From NCBI GenBank assembly GCA_963668595.1, contig OY764876.1:3472001-3536000 (forward strand): DNA of 64,000 nucleotides, read 5' to 3'. The position numbers and the translations under genes are program-made. Shown here piece after piece: positions 1-9,500 of this stretch. The notes beneath the pieces were generated by a model, which did not search any database, was not told the origin of the DNA, and saw only the letters and a list, made by a program, of their open reading frames with translations. This DNA is from GWE2-42-39 sp963668595. GTDB taxonomy: Bacteria > Bacteroidota > Bacteroidia > Bacteroidales > Prolixibacteraceae. The first letter of the stretch is position 1; each line of letters starts with the position of its first letter.

Positions 1-905
1 ACTACAGCTTCTGGTACGAATCGAGCCAGTTGGCATTGCGCCAGCAGCAGGCTCAGAATAAAAAAGCAGAGGAAAAGAAGAAAGAGCTTTTGGAGTTTAT
101 TTCGCGTTTCAGTGCCAACGTGGCCAAATCGAAACAAACTACCAGCCGTAAGAAGATGCTTGAAAAACTCAATATTGAAGAAATCAGGCCCTCTACCCGC
201 CGGTATCCGGGAATTATTTTTACACCGAACCGCGAACCCGGAAACAATATTTTACAGGTAACAGAATTATCGGGTTCTTACGAAGGAGAATCGCTTTTCA
301 AAAACCTCGAATTTACAGTTGAGAAAGACGATAAAATTGTGTTCCTGTCGCGTGATACCCGTACCATGACTTTGCTTTTTGATATTCTTTATGGATTGAA
401 GCAGGCTGATAGCGGAACATTTGAATGGGGACAAACCATCACCACCGCGTATTTGCCACTGGAAAATAGCGAATTCTTTGAGAAACCGATTCCCTTGATC
501 GATTGGTTGGGACAATATTCCGACGATACCAGCGAAATGTTTTTACGCGGATACCTGGGTAAAATGCTTTTCTCTGGCGAAGAAGTTTATAAACAAGCCA
601 ATGTATTGTCGGGAGGAGAAAAGGTGCGTTGTATGATTTCCCGCATGATGTTGCGCAATGCCAATGTCATGATTTTGGATACACCAACCAACCACCTTGA
701 CCTGGAATCTATTCAAGCATTTAACAATACGCTGACTCGTTTTAAAGGAAATATTCTGATGGCCTCGCATGACCACGAATTTATTCAGACTGTTTGTAAT
801 CGCATTATCGAAATTGGACCGAAAGGATACATCGATAAAAGGATGGATTACGATGATTATATTTTGGATGAGAAAATCCGCGAACAGCGAAATCAACTCT
901 ATTAA
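1..905 (+). CDS. ABC-F family ATPase, C-terminal part (5' end outside the window)
   Basis: The frame is open from base 3 and ends with TAA at 903-905; the start lies upstream. The visible part is the charged inter-domain linker followed by the second nucleotide-binding domain. ABC-F proteins are soluble twin-ATPase proteins that act on the ribosome (EttA, YbiT, Uup and relatives); the linker and the tail of this one look most like the YbiT branch. The ABC signature LSGGEK is intact (606-623) and so is the TNHLDLES stretch. The Walker A region (339-371) reads VFLSRDTRTMT, without the usual GxxGxGK[ST]. After Walker B the catalytic glutamate is threonine (LDTPTNHLD, codon 681-683). This half may therefore bind or hydrolyse ATP poorly. 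I believe related Bacteroidota proteins share this, but I could not check. A perfect hairpin terminator follows the gene. Confidence 0.9.
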   Translation, partial: YSFWYESSQLALRQQQAQNKKAEEKKKELLEFISRFSANVAKSKQTTSRKKMLEKLNIEEIRPSTRRYPGIIFTPNREPGNNILQVTELSGSYEGESLFKNLEFTVEKDDKIVFLSRDTRTMTLLFDILYGLKQADSGTFEWGQTITTAYLPLENSEFFEKPIPLIDWLGQYSDDTSEMFLRGYLGKMLFSGEEVYKQANVLSGGEKVRCMISRMMLRNANVMILDTPTNHLDLESIQAFNNTLTRFKGNILMASHDHEFIQTVCNRIIEIGPKGYIDKRMDYDDYILDEKIREQRNQLY

Positions 906-937
906 TTTACAACTGATATTCAGTAAGTATCAAAATA

Positions 938-976
938 AAAGCCCTGTGAGCATTGAATCACAGGGCTTTCTTATTT
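938..976. terminator. bidirectional rho-independent terminator
   Basis: A perfect 11-bp stem (938-948 with 959-969) encloses a 10-base loop. It is followed by a T-rich stretch on the plus strand and, read the other way, by TTTTATTTT. It lies between the converging ABC-F gene and ilvE and can serve both. Confidence 0.88.
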
Positions 977-992
977 GTTTTTAGACAAAAAA

Positions 993-2012
993 TTATTCGA
1001 TAACAGTTACCCATCCGTGTGTATCAGGCTCGTCGCCGTACTGAATGGCTCTCAGTTTTTTATACAACATTTCGCTGATCGGACCCGGTTTTCCATCGGG
1101 CGAGAAGATATAGGATTTTTGTTCGTCGTAATCGTCGATTCGTTCAATCGGGCTGATAACGGCAGCAGTTCCGCAGGCACCCGCTTCTTCAAATGTAGCA
1201 AGTTCTTCTACTGCAACCGGACGTTGCTCTACTTTCAAACCCAGATCTTCAGCCAAAGTCATCAAGCTTTTGTTGGTGATTGATGGCAAAATAGATGTCG
1301 ATTTCGGAGTAACGTAGGTTTTATTTTTAATTCCGAAGAAATTGGCAGCACCGCATTCGTCGATGTATTTTTTTTCCTTTGAATCGAGATAGAAAACGTT
1401 GGAATAGCCCAGCTCGTGTGCTTTTGCTCCGGCACAAAGACTGGCTGCATAGTTTCCGCCTACTTTGTATTTACCCATTCCGAGAGGAGCAGAACGGTCG
1501 TACTCGCGCATGATAACAAACGGAGTAGTTTGGAAACCGCCTTTGAAATATGGACCAACCGGAGTAACAAATACGATGAACAGATATTCGTCGGCAGGTT
1601 TAACGCCTACCTGAGCTCCGGTTCCGATAAGTAGCGGGCGAACATATAGCGAAGCTCCCGATTCGTAAGGCGGAACAAAGCGCTCGTTTAGCTTGATGGC
1701 CGTAATTACTGCTTCGTTGAATTTCTCAACAGGCAACACAGCCATCATGGTTCCATGACTCGAATCCTGCATGCGGCGGGCATTATCTTCCATGCGGAAA
1801 ACGCGAATTTTGCCATCTTGTCCACGGAATGCCTTCAATCCTTCGAAAGCTTCTTGTCCGTAGTGAAGACTTGTTGCAGCCATGTGCATAGTAATCTGTT
1901 CTGACGAACTTACTTCAAGCTCGCCCCATTTTCCGTTACGGTAGTAACACCTTACGTTGTAATCGGTTTTGCGATAACCAAAACCCAAATTACTCCAGTC
2001 TAAGTTTTCCAT
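993..2012 (-). CDS. ilvE: branched-chain amino acid aminotransferase
   Basis: The 339-residue product transfers the amino group between glutamate and the 2-oxo acids of leucine, isoleucine and valine, using pyridoxal phosphate in the cytoplasm. It is a fold-type IV aminotransferase of the longer (type II, eukaryote-like) BCAT group, judged by its length and by the motifs HYGQEAFEGLKAF (about 50-62), RPLLIGTG (about 125-132) and KYKVGGNYAAS (181-191). K183 is the expected Schiff-base lysine, and E219 in YIDECGAANFF fits the conserved PLP-contacting glutamate. The start MENLDWSNLG is the only sensible one and the length is normal for the family. It is monocistronic here, converging on the ABC-F gene with a shared terminator. 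Confidence 0.95.
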   Translation of the reverse strand: MENLDWSNLGFGYRKTDYNVRCYYRNGKWGELEVSSSEQITMHMAATSLHYGQEAFEGLKAFRGQDGKIRVFRMEDNARRMQDSSHGTMMAVLPVEKFNEAVITAIKLNERFVPPYESGASLYVRPLLIGTGAQVGVKPADEYLFIVFVTPVGPYFKGGFQTTPFVIMREYDRSAPLGMGKYKVGGNYAASLCAGAKAHELGYSNVFYLDSKEKKYIDECGAANFFGIKNKTYVTPKSTSILPSITNKSLMTLAEDLGLKVEQRPVAVEELATFEEAGACGTAAVISPIERIDDYDEQKSYIFSPDGKPGPISEMLYKKLRAIQYGDEPDTHGWVTVIE

Positions 2013-2140
2013 AGTATAATTAATTTCTTTAGCTATCTGGTTTTTTGAAAACTAAGCCATAAAATAAAGAAAAATAACGATCAGAAAGAAGGAGTTAGGG
2101 CGGAGAAAATTATTTTTCAGAATTTAAAGGAGAAAAAATG

Positions 2141-2578
2141 TCAAAACTGAGTTCCCAACCAACCCCAGGCGAGGTAACGCAAGAACTTTCCTGCAAGCAT
2201 GGCCACGGCTGTTATTTTCCAGTTGGCTCGCAAAACACCCAACCCAACCGCAAAAATGTCGCCCACCAGAGGGAGCCAGCTGAAAAAAGCAAAAATAGCT
2301 CCTCTTTTTTCGAGCCGGTTATGCCAGTATTCGATCTTTTCCTTTTTAACACGAAGGTATTTTTCAATCCAGTCCCATTTTCCGAGGTAGCCAAGCAGAT
2401 AGCCACTCATGCCTCCCAGCCAGTTGCCTAGTGTGGCCACTGCAATGCACGAAGTCATATCGAAACCTTTGGCTACCATTACAACTAACAAAGCATCGGA
2501 GCTGAACGGGATTAGCGTTGCAGCCAGAAAACTTGCTGCCAATAAACCCCATAAACCGTATTCATAAAGAAATTCCAT
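2141..2578 (-). CDS. YqaA-family (VTT/DedA-like) small integral membrane protein
   Basis: A 145-residue hydrophobic protein of the YqaA subgroup of the VTT/SNARE-associated (DedA-like) superfamily. Visible landmarks are FSSDALL near the N-terminus, the GNWLGGMSGYLLG segment (about 51-63), and FSWLPLVGDIFAVGLG followed by GKFLRYLAWGW near the C-terminus. These match the re-entrant and transmembrane elements of the family. DedA relatives act in lipid-carrier flipping, but no function is firmly known for YqaA proteins. The length is typical. It has its own intergenic space on both sides, with no operon partner. Confidence 0.82.
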   Translation of the reverse strand: MEFLYEYGLWGLLAASFLAATLIPFSSDALLVVMVAKGFDMTSCIAVATLGNWLGGMSGYLLGYLGKWDWIEKYLRVKKEKIEYWHNRLEKRGAIFAFFSWLPLVGDIFAVGLGVLRANWKITAVAMLAGKFLRYLAWGWLGTQF

Positions 2579-2737
2579 GCGAGCGAAAATACACAGGATA
2601 GCTCTACTTACAAAAGGAGAATGAAAATCTTAAGCCGATTTCTTCGATCTTTTTGCCAAGATTCGGAGGTTTGAACAGAAAAGAAGCAGAATAGAAAAAC
2701 TATGTATTGACGAATGCTGCAAAAATGACCGGTAATA

Positions 2738-2769
2738 TTTGTTTGAACCTGGTGCTAAACCTAAATTTG
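2738..2769 (+). promoter_or_regulatory. Bacteroidota-type promoter for the CocE/NonD hydrolase gene
   Basis: TTTG at 2738-2741 and TAAATTTG at 2762-2769 are 20 bases apart, a full match to the TTTG / TAnnTTTG consensus of the primary sigma factor in this phylum. The ATG is 39 bases downstream. A second TTTG at 2742-2745 gives a less usual spacing of 16. Confidence 0.7.
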
Positions 2770-2808
2770 TGAGGTGCGATTTTAGTTAAATATCTGAACT
2801 TTTTTGCG

Positions 2809-4680
2809 ATGAGGCAAATTCTACTTTTTCTTTTACTGACAGGATGTTTCAATATTGTCCGGGCCGAAAATCAGGATTCAACATGGATTGTTGATCACTA
2901 CGCCAAACAGGAGCGTTTTATTACGATGCGCGATGGCGTAAAGTTGTTTACTTCAATTTATATCCCGACGGATCGAACTGAAAAACACCCGATACTGATA
3001 ACCCGTACTCCATATTCATGCGCCCCTTATGGAGAAAATCACTTCAGAAAATTTTGGTCGAATCATTACAAAGAATATTGCCGTGAAAATTACATCCTGG
3101 TTATTCAGGATGTACGGGGCAAGTACATGAGTGAAGGTGAATTTATTGACGTAAGACCTTTTAATCCGACAAAAAAATCGAATCAGGATATTGATGAAGC
3201 CAGCGATGCGTATGATACAATCGACTGGTTGATTAAGAATATGGAAGGAAATAACGGACGAGTTGGTGTTTTCGGAACATCCTACCCCGGTTTTTATGCA
3301 ACACAGGCTGCTCTTTGCCGACATCCGAACCTATTTGCTGTTAGCCCGCAGGCGCCCGTTACCGATTGGTTTATGGGTGACGACTGGCATCATAACGGAG
3401 CATTGTTTCTGCTTGATGCTTTTAGCTTTTACGGGACAGGCGGCTTTGGGATAAATCGTCGGCAACCAGACAGAAATGGAGCAAAAAGCGGGATTGTCAT
3501 TCCGGTAAAAGATAGTTATGATTTTTTTCTGAGAACAGGAGCAATACCGAATTTCACAAAGTTAACCGGCGACTCAATCAAGTTTTGGAATGATTTGATG
3601 AGTCATCCGAATTACGACGATTGGTGGAAAAAAAGAAGTGTGCCGAGTGTTTGTTTCAACATAAAACCAGCAGTTCTCGTTGTGGGTGGATTGTTTGATG
3701 CCGAAGATTGCTATGGTGCATGGAATACTTATAAAGCGATTGAGAAACAATGCCCGGCAACTGATAACCGGTTGGTTATGGGGCCCTGGAGCCACGGACA
3801 ATGGAACAGTACCGATGGTTCGCATTTGGGACACATTGAGTTCGGAAGTAATACGGTTGCCTGGTACACCGAAAATATTGAAAAACCATTTTTCGATTAT
3901 TATCTGAAAGGAAAAGGATCGGTTGATCGCATCAAAGAAGCCACGGTTTTCTTTTCCGGAGAAAATAAATGGGAACAATTTGAGCAATGGCCACCTGCTG
4001 AAGTTAAAGAGAAATCGCTATATCTGGGTGCTGATAATAAATTGTGTTGGGAAAAATCAGTGACCCCTCAGCCTCAATTTTCAGAATACATTAGCGATCC
4101 GTCGAAACCAGTTCTGCATGCCGATGGAATAATTACCCGTAAAAACCCGGAATACATGACCGACGATCAGCGATTTGCTGCTCGCAGAACCGATGTATTG
4201 GTTTTCGAAACGGAAGAATTAACCGGGGACATTACTTTGGCTGGACCTTTGGCTGCCGATCTGAAAGTGAGCATCTCAACTACTGATGCCGATTTTGTGG
4301 TGAAGGTTATTGATGTATTTCCCAACGATTTCAAGTACAAAGGGAAAAACGGTTATGTGATGGGAGGCTATCAAATGCTGGTTCGGGGTGATGTTTTCAG
4401 AGGTCGTTACCGCAATAGTTTCGAAAAGCCAGAGCCTTTTATTCCGGGAAAAATTGAAGAAGTAAAATTTGAGATGCCCGATGTAGCTCATGTATTTAAG
4501 AAAGGACACCGGATTATGGTTCAGATTCAAAGTTCGTGGTTTCCGCTTGTTGACCGCAATCCTCAAACATTTACAAATATCTACGAAGCCAATGATTCTG
4601 ATTTTAAGAAAAGTACAATTCGCATTTATCACGATAAAACCAACTTCAGCAAAATAATTCTGCCAGTATTAGGTCGTTGA
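2809..4680 (+). CDS. CocE/NonD family hydrolase (X-Pro dipeptidyl-peptidase S15-like, exported)
   Basis: The 623-residue product is an exported serine hydrolase of the family that includes cocaine esterase, alpha-amino-acid ester hydrolases and glutaryl-7-ACA acylases. The alpha/beta-hydrolase domain contains ITMRDGVKLFTSIYIP (about 38-53), the oxyanion-loop segment DVRGKYMSEGEF (101-112), the nucleophile elbow GTSYPG with S158, GGLFDAEDCYG with candidate acid D297, and GPWSHGQW with candidate base H329. A C-terminal jelly-roll (PepX_C type) follows from about residue 385. The N-terminus is a signal sequence; LLTGC (C13) could be a lipobox, or signal peptidase I could cut after VRA, and the sequence does not decide. 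The start follows a good promoter by 39 bases. It lies just before the sigma/FecR/SusCD block but has its own promoter, so it may or may not belong to that system. Confidence 0.88.
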   Translation: MRQILLFLLLTGCFNIVRAENQDSTWIVDHYAKQERFITMRDGVKLFTSIYIPTDRTEKHPILITRTPYSCAPYGENHFRKFWSNHYKEYCRENYILVIQDVRGKYMSEGEFIDVRPFNPTKKSNQDIDEASDAYDTIDWLIKNMEGNNGRVGVFGTSYPGFYATQAALCRHPNLFAVSPQAPVTDWFMGDDWHHNGALFLLDAFSFYGTGGFGINRRQPDRNGAKSGIVIPVKDSYDFFLRTGAIPNFTKLTGDSIKFWNDLMSHPNYDDWWKKRSVPSVCFNIKPAVLVVGGLFDAEDCYGAWNTYKAIEKQCPATDNRLVMGPWSHGQWNSTDGSHLGHIEFGSNTVAWYTENIEKPFFDYYLKGKGSVDRIKEATVFFSGENKWEQFEQWPPAEVKEKSLYLGADNKLCWEKSVTPQPQFSEYISDPSKPVLHADGIITRKNPEYMTDDQRFAARRTDVLVFETEELTGDITLAGPLAADLKVSISTTDADFVVKVIDVFPNDFKYKGKNGYVMGGYQMLVRGDVFRGRYRNSFEKPEPFIPGKIEEVKFEMPDVAHVFKKGHRIMVQIQSSWFPLVDRNPQTFTNIYEANDSDFKKSTIRIYHDKTNFSKIILPVLGR

Positions 4681-4778
4681 ATTTGTACGACGAATGCATT
4701 ATTCATATTGATTTTACATGAAGTAGGTAAATTTAACATGAGACGATGAATTGTAACACAAAGTAAACCTTCGCATTC

Positions 4779-4808
4779 TTTGTTCTATGTAATTTCGGGC
4801 TAAGTTTC
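4779..4808 (+). promoter_or_regulatory. candidate promoter for the ECF sigma gene
   Basis: TTTG (4779-4782) and TAAGTTTC (4801-4808, one mismatch to TAnnTTTG) are 18 bases apart and end 24 bases before the ATG of the sigma factor gene. This suggests that the sigma gene is read by the housekeeping polymerase. Confidence 0.5.
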
Positions 4809-4832
4809 TATTTTTACCTCTGTAAATCTTGC

Positions 4833-5426
4833 ATGAAATTGTCTGAAAATACCTTACATACCGATTCTGAATTAATTAAGAAGCTCAAGAAAGATGATCT
4901 GGAGGCTTTTAATCAGATTTTTTATAACTACAGTTCAAAACTGTATCATTTTGCTTACAGTTATTTGAAATCGAAAGAAGAGGCGGAAGAACTTGTTCAG
5001 GATGTTTTTTATAAAATTTGGGAAAAGCGTAAGGACATCAAAGAGGAATTTCAGTTTCGGTCGTATTTATTTTCAATAGCTTTCAATCAAATAAAGAAAA
5101 GTTTCAGGTCGAAAGCATTGCTTAATAAATATCTGGCATCTGGGCAGCCGGATGATTCAAATTCAGGAATGGTTAATCAGGATGTCAATTATTCGTCGTT
5201 GAAATCGCTGGTTGAGAAGCTGGTTGATGCAATGCCGGAAAAGAGACGGGAGGTTTTCAGAAAAAGTCGGTTTGAAGGAAAAAATGCCAAAGAGATTTCT
5301 GCTGAAATGAACCTCAGTCAAAGCACGGTAGAAAATCATTTACTTCAGGCATTAAATTTTCTGAGAAAGCATTTAAATGAAGAAAATATGGCCGGACTTC
5401 TGTTTTTCTGGCTTTTTCTGAAATAA
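4833..5426 (+). CDS. ECF-type RNA polymerase sigma factor
   Basis: A 197-residue sigma-70 family protein of the extracytoplasmic-function type common before SusC/SusD genes. Region 2 spans about residues 25-90 (AFNQIFYNYSSKLYHFAYS, then EEAEELVQDVFYKIWEKR). Region 4 spans about 130-185 (LVDAMPEKRREVFRKSRFEG, KEISAEMNLSQSTVENHLL). It lacks sigma-1.1 and region 3, as expected. The next gene, 77 bases downstream, is a FecR-type anti-sigma factor, followed by a SusC protein with an STN domain. That is the standard three-part relay: substrate on the transporter signals through FecR and frees this sigma factor. Its expected targets are the downstream susC/susD/EEP genes. Confidence 0.92.
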   Translation: MKLSENTLHTDSELIKKLKKDDLEAFNQIFYNYSSKLYHFAYSYLKSKEEAEELVQDVFYKIWEKRKDIKEEFQFRSYLFSIAFNQIKKSFRSKALLNKYLASGQPDDSNSGMVNQDVNYSSLKSLVEKLVDAMPEKRREVFRKSRFEGKNAKEISAEMNLSQSTVENHLLQALNFLRKHLNEENMAGLLFFWLFLK

Positions 5427-5503
5427 AATCTGTTTTTTTTTCTCTGTCCGGTTGGGTGTAAAGTCTTCGTGGTGGATATACATCATAAATACGATTCCAA
5501 AGT

Positions 5504-6484
5504 ATGGATATTTCAATCAAAAATCGGATTCAAAAATATTTGAAATCATCTTCGCGAACGGATGAAGATGCAATTGCTGATTTATTTCTGAATTCCGCCA
5601 ATGAGTCTGAACTTGAACAAGCATCGAAGGAGCAATGGGACAGAACTACTTCTGAACCGGTTGATTTGCAGCACGTGTTGCATCGCATACACTTTCAGAT
5701 TAATTCATCTTTAGCCATACAAAAACCTGTTTCCCGGCTACTTCATATTTATTCCCGGGTAGCAGCTATTCTGTTGATTCCTGTTTTGCTCGGAAGTTTG
5801 TTTGTGATTTATGACCGGGGTAATCCGGAAGTATCACGAACCGAAATCATTTCGCAGAAAGGTTCTCGGGTAAAATTTATTTTGCCTGATGGAAGTACCG
5901 GGTATTTAAATAGTGGTTCAACATTAAGTTACGCCGAGAATTTCAAAACAAATCGGATTATAACCATGGACGGAGAGGGTTATTTTGACGTTACAAAAGA
6001 TAAAGAACATCCTTTTGTGGTGCAAACGAAATACGCCGACATCAGTGTTTTAGGAACAAAGTTCGATTTGTGTGCTTATTCAACCGACGATAAAGTCTTT
6101 ACGACATTGGAGGAAGGATCGGTTGTTGTAACGAATAATATTTCGCACAAGGATGCGGTGCTAAAACCGGGCGACCAGTTACAAATAAGTACTAACAACG
6201 GAGAGATGAAGCTCTCAAATGTAAATACTCAGCTTTACACTTCGTGGAAAGACAATATGCTACGTTTCGATAATTCGCCATTTGAAGAAGTGGTGAAAAA
6301 GATGGAACGCTGGTATGGCATTAAAATAATACTGGATGAAAGCCTTAAAAACTCGGAGAGCTACACCTTAACGGTGAAAACAGAGAGTTTGAGAGAATTT
6401 TTACAGCTGTTATCGCTGACTACACCGATGAGTTACAAAATTGAAAAAGACACCTTATTTATTTATTCGCCAATGAAGAAATAA
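5504..6484 (+). CDS. FecR-family anti-sigma factor
   Basis: A 326-residue inner-membrane regulator. A cytoplasmic N-terminal part (1-82) is followed by one membrane segment (about 85-103, VAAILLIPVLLGSLFVIYD). The periplasmic FecR domain covers about 115-210, with KFILPDGSTGYLNSGSTL and GEGYFDVTKDKEHPFVV. A C-terminal DUF4974-type domain covers about 250-323 (LRFDNSPFEEVVKKMERWYG). It should hold the upstream sigma factor until contacted by the STN domain of the SusC protein encoded 79 bases downstream. Length and order are typical of the family. The stop codon is followed at once by a stem-loop. Confidence 0.93.
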   Translation: MDISIKNRIQKYLKSSSRTDEDAIADLFLNSANESELEQASKEQWDRTTSEPVDLQHVLHRIHFQINSSLAIQKPVSRLLHIYSRVAAILLIPVLLGSLFVIYDRGNPEVSRTEIISQKGSRVKFILPDGSTGYLNSGSTLSYAENFKTNRIITMDGEGYFDVTKDKEHPFVVQTKYADISVLGTKFDLCAYSTDDKVFTTLEEGSVVVTNNISHKDAVLKPGDQLQISTNNGEMKLSNVNTQLYTSWKDNMLRFDNSPFEEVVKKMERWYGIKIILDESLKNSESYTLTVKTESLREFLQLLSLTTPMSYKIEKDTLFIYSPMKK

Positions 6485-6487
6485 AAA

Positions 6488-6518
6488 AAGGGGAAAGTGC
6501 TCGCAACACTAACCCCTT
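6488..6518 (+). promoter_or_regulatory. stem-loop in the fecR-susC leader
   Basis: AAGGGG (6488-6493) pairs with CCCCTT (6513-6518), and AGTG (6496-6499) with CACT (6507-6510), around a 7-base loop, with a symmetric AA/AA internal bulge. No T-tract follows, so it is not a normal terminator. A smaller hairpin, CCC-GAAAA-GGG, lies just downstream. It may tune the ratio of regulator to transporter mRNA by processing, pausing or stability; this is inference. Confidence 0.45.
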
Positions 6519-6563
6519 CAAAAATACCCGAAAAGGGCATGTTTAACTAAGAATTTCAAATTT

Positions 6564-9500
6564 ATGAAAAAAGAACGGATGTGTAACAATGACAGGCATT
6601 ATTATGCTTTGTCTCGTCTTATTCGCATTATGAAATTGACAGTATTTCTTTTGTTATTCACAATTGTATGTGTGAACGCGAATGTTTATTCGCAGGCAAC
6701 CAGTTTGAACTTAAAAGTTCAAAATTCTACGGTAAAACAAGTTCTTCGCGAAATTGAAGATCAAAGTCATTTTTACTTTATGTACAATGACCAAAACATC
6801 GATGTTCAGCGAAAAGTCTCCATGAATATTAGAGAGATGGGACTTGAAGAAGCGTTGAAAAAAATCTTTGAAGGAACCGGGACAAAATATCTGATAAAAG
6901 ATCGTCAGGTAGTTCTCTATTCCGATTCTGAAAATTCACTTAACGGAGTTCAGGCAGCCAGGTCGGTTTCCGGAAAAGTGGTCGATCAGTCGGGACAACC
7001 CTTACCGGGAGTTTCTGTTGTGGTGAAAGGAACGTCGAGAGGAACTGTTACTGATTTCGATGGGAAGTACTTGTTACAAGAGATTCCTGCTGAAGCAACA
7101 CTGGTTTTTTCGTTTGTGGGCATGAGAATGCAGGAAATCTCAGTGAGCGGAAAAACAATCGTTAATGTTGAATTAGTAGAGGATGCCATCGGTATTGAAG
7201 AGGTTATTGCGATTGGTTATGGTACCCAGAAAAAAGTGAACTTAACCGGTGCAATTGAAGCAGTTGGAAGCGAGGTTTTTGAAAATCGTTCGACCTCGAA
7301 TACAACGCAGGCTCTGCAAGGTGCTATTCCAAACCTGAACATTTCTTTGGAAGATGGAAAACCGACTCGTTCAGCTTCGTTCAATGTGCGTGGACAGACT
7401 TCCATCGGGCAGGGAGGTAGTGCTTTAGTTCTGATTGATGGGGTAGAAGGCAATCCGTCTTTACTGAATCCCAACGATATTGAAAGTGTAAGTGTACTAA
7501 AAGATGCAGCTTCCGCAGCTATTTACGGAGCGAGAGGTTCATTCGGTGTGGTACTGATTACAACAAAACGTCCGCAAAAAGGTAAAACAAGCATTAACTA
7601 TACAGGGAATTATTCGATTCAATCGCTGGCGCAGAAACCAGAATTTGTGACCGATGCTGTTACCTGGGTTGAACATTTCAGAATGTCGTATTATAACCGG
7701 CAGGGGACAATACCTACTTCAATAAATAACAATACGCAGCTATATAGCGACGATTGGTTGGAACGTCTGAAAGCATGGAAAGCGTCAGGTGAAGGCCCAA
7801 AAACGGAAGTATTACCTAACGGAAACTATGAATATTATAGCAATACTGATTGGATGGGCTTGCTTTTTAAAGATCATACTTTTGCACAGGATCATAACCT
7901 GACAATTTCGGGGGGTAATGATAAATCAGACTTTTATGTTTCCGGGCGTTTATACGATTTTGGAGGGATGTATAATTTTGATCCCGATACGTATCGTTCG
8001 TATAATTTCCGGGCAAAAGGATCTTTGCAGGCGTACAAGTGGTTACACCTGGCAAACAATATGGAGTTTGCCAACGACGATTACCACATGCCATTCTCGG
8101 CTCAGGGACGAAGTGCAAACATTCAGCGTTACATCGAAGTAAATGCTTTCCCAAGCTTACCGATGTACAATCCGGATGGAACATATACTCGTGGAGGTGC
8201 TGCTACCTTAGGTGCCTTTGTTGATGGAAATAACTATCAGAATAACAAACGCAATTTGTTCAAAAATACGGTAACGTTTAATACTAATTTTTTAGCAAAT
8301 AAACTTCGTGTTAACGGCGATTTTACTTTCCGTTACGACGGGCGCGATTTCTTCTGGAAGAGGGTGAGGGTTCCGTATTATCAAAATGAAAAAGCTACAA
8401 ATCCTTCGTATATGGGTGATGCCAATGGTATTATTTATGAATGGATGGGACATACGTTATACACGGCATCGAACATTTACACCGAGTATGAAAATACTTT
8501 TGCGGAAAAACACTACTTAAAAGCAATGGTTGGCTGGAATTACGAAACATCTTCGTACAAGGCAAATAGTATGGAGCGCAACCAGTTATTGCTTGAAAGT
8601 GCTGAAAGTATTCAGCTTGCAACCGGAACATCAATAAATTTGGGAGCAAGTGTTACACGATGGAAAACCACCGGAACATTTTTCCGTTTGAATTATGGCT
8701 ATCTCGATCGCTATTTGCTGGAAGTAAATGGACGTTATGATGGTTCATCGCGGTTTCCAATCGATCAGCAGTGGGGATTTTTCCCATCAATTTCCGGAGG
8801 ATGGAGACTTTCCGAAGAACCTTTCTGGGATGTGAATGAAAATATCTTGTCTGACATCAAATTTCGTGCGTCGTATGGTTCTTTAGGAAACGGAAATATA
8901 CCTCCGTATCAATTTCTTGAATTACTAAGTATAAGCACTTCCGGTCGTGTACTTGACGGAGCTCTCAATAAAAAAACAAATGCACCTTCTCCTATTCCGG
9001 ATGGACTTACCTGGGAAAAAGCAACTACTACTGACTTTGGCCTTGATTTCGGAATGCTGAAAGGGAAATTGCGCTTTTCGGGCGATTACTATGTGCGGAA
9101 AACGACTGACATGTATGTGGCCGGGCCAACTTTGCCTGATATTTTTGGTGCTACGTCTCCAAAAGGAAACTATGCCGACATGACCACAAATGGATTCGAG
9201 ATAACATTAACCTGGCAAAATAAATTCGATTTGGCAAATAAGCCATTCCGCTATCAAATCAGGGGAACACTTTTCGATTATGTGTCGAAAATTGACAAGT
9301 ATAATAACCCAACCAAAAAGATCAGCGATTACTATGATGGAAAAACCATTGGTGAATTATGGGGCTTTGAAACAGATGGTTTGTTTCAGGAAGATCCTGC
9401 TTCTGGCGAATATATCAATACCATCTTCAGTGCATCTGCTGACGCGGTTTGGCGCGCAGGGGATCTGAAAATCAAAAACAGAGATGGTAGCGCTGATAAC

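Noticed and set aside
2138..2431. Plus-strand frame of 97 codons opposite the YqaA-like gene.
   Set aside because: It is antisense to a clear membrane protein gene and its product has no recognisable features.
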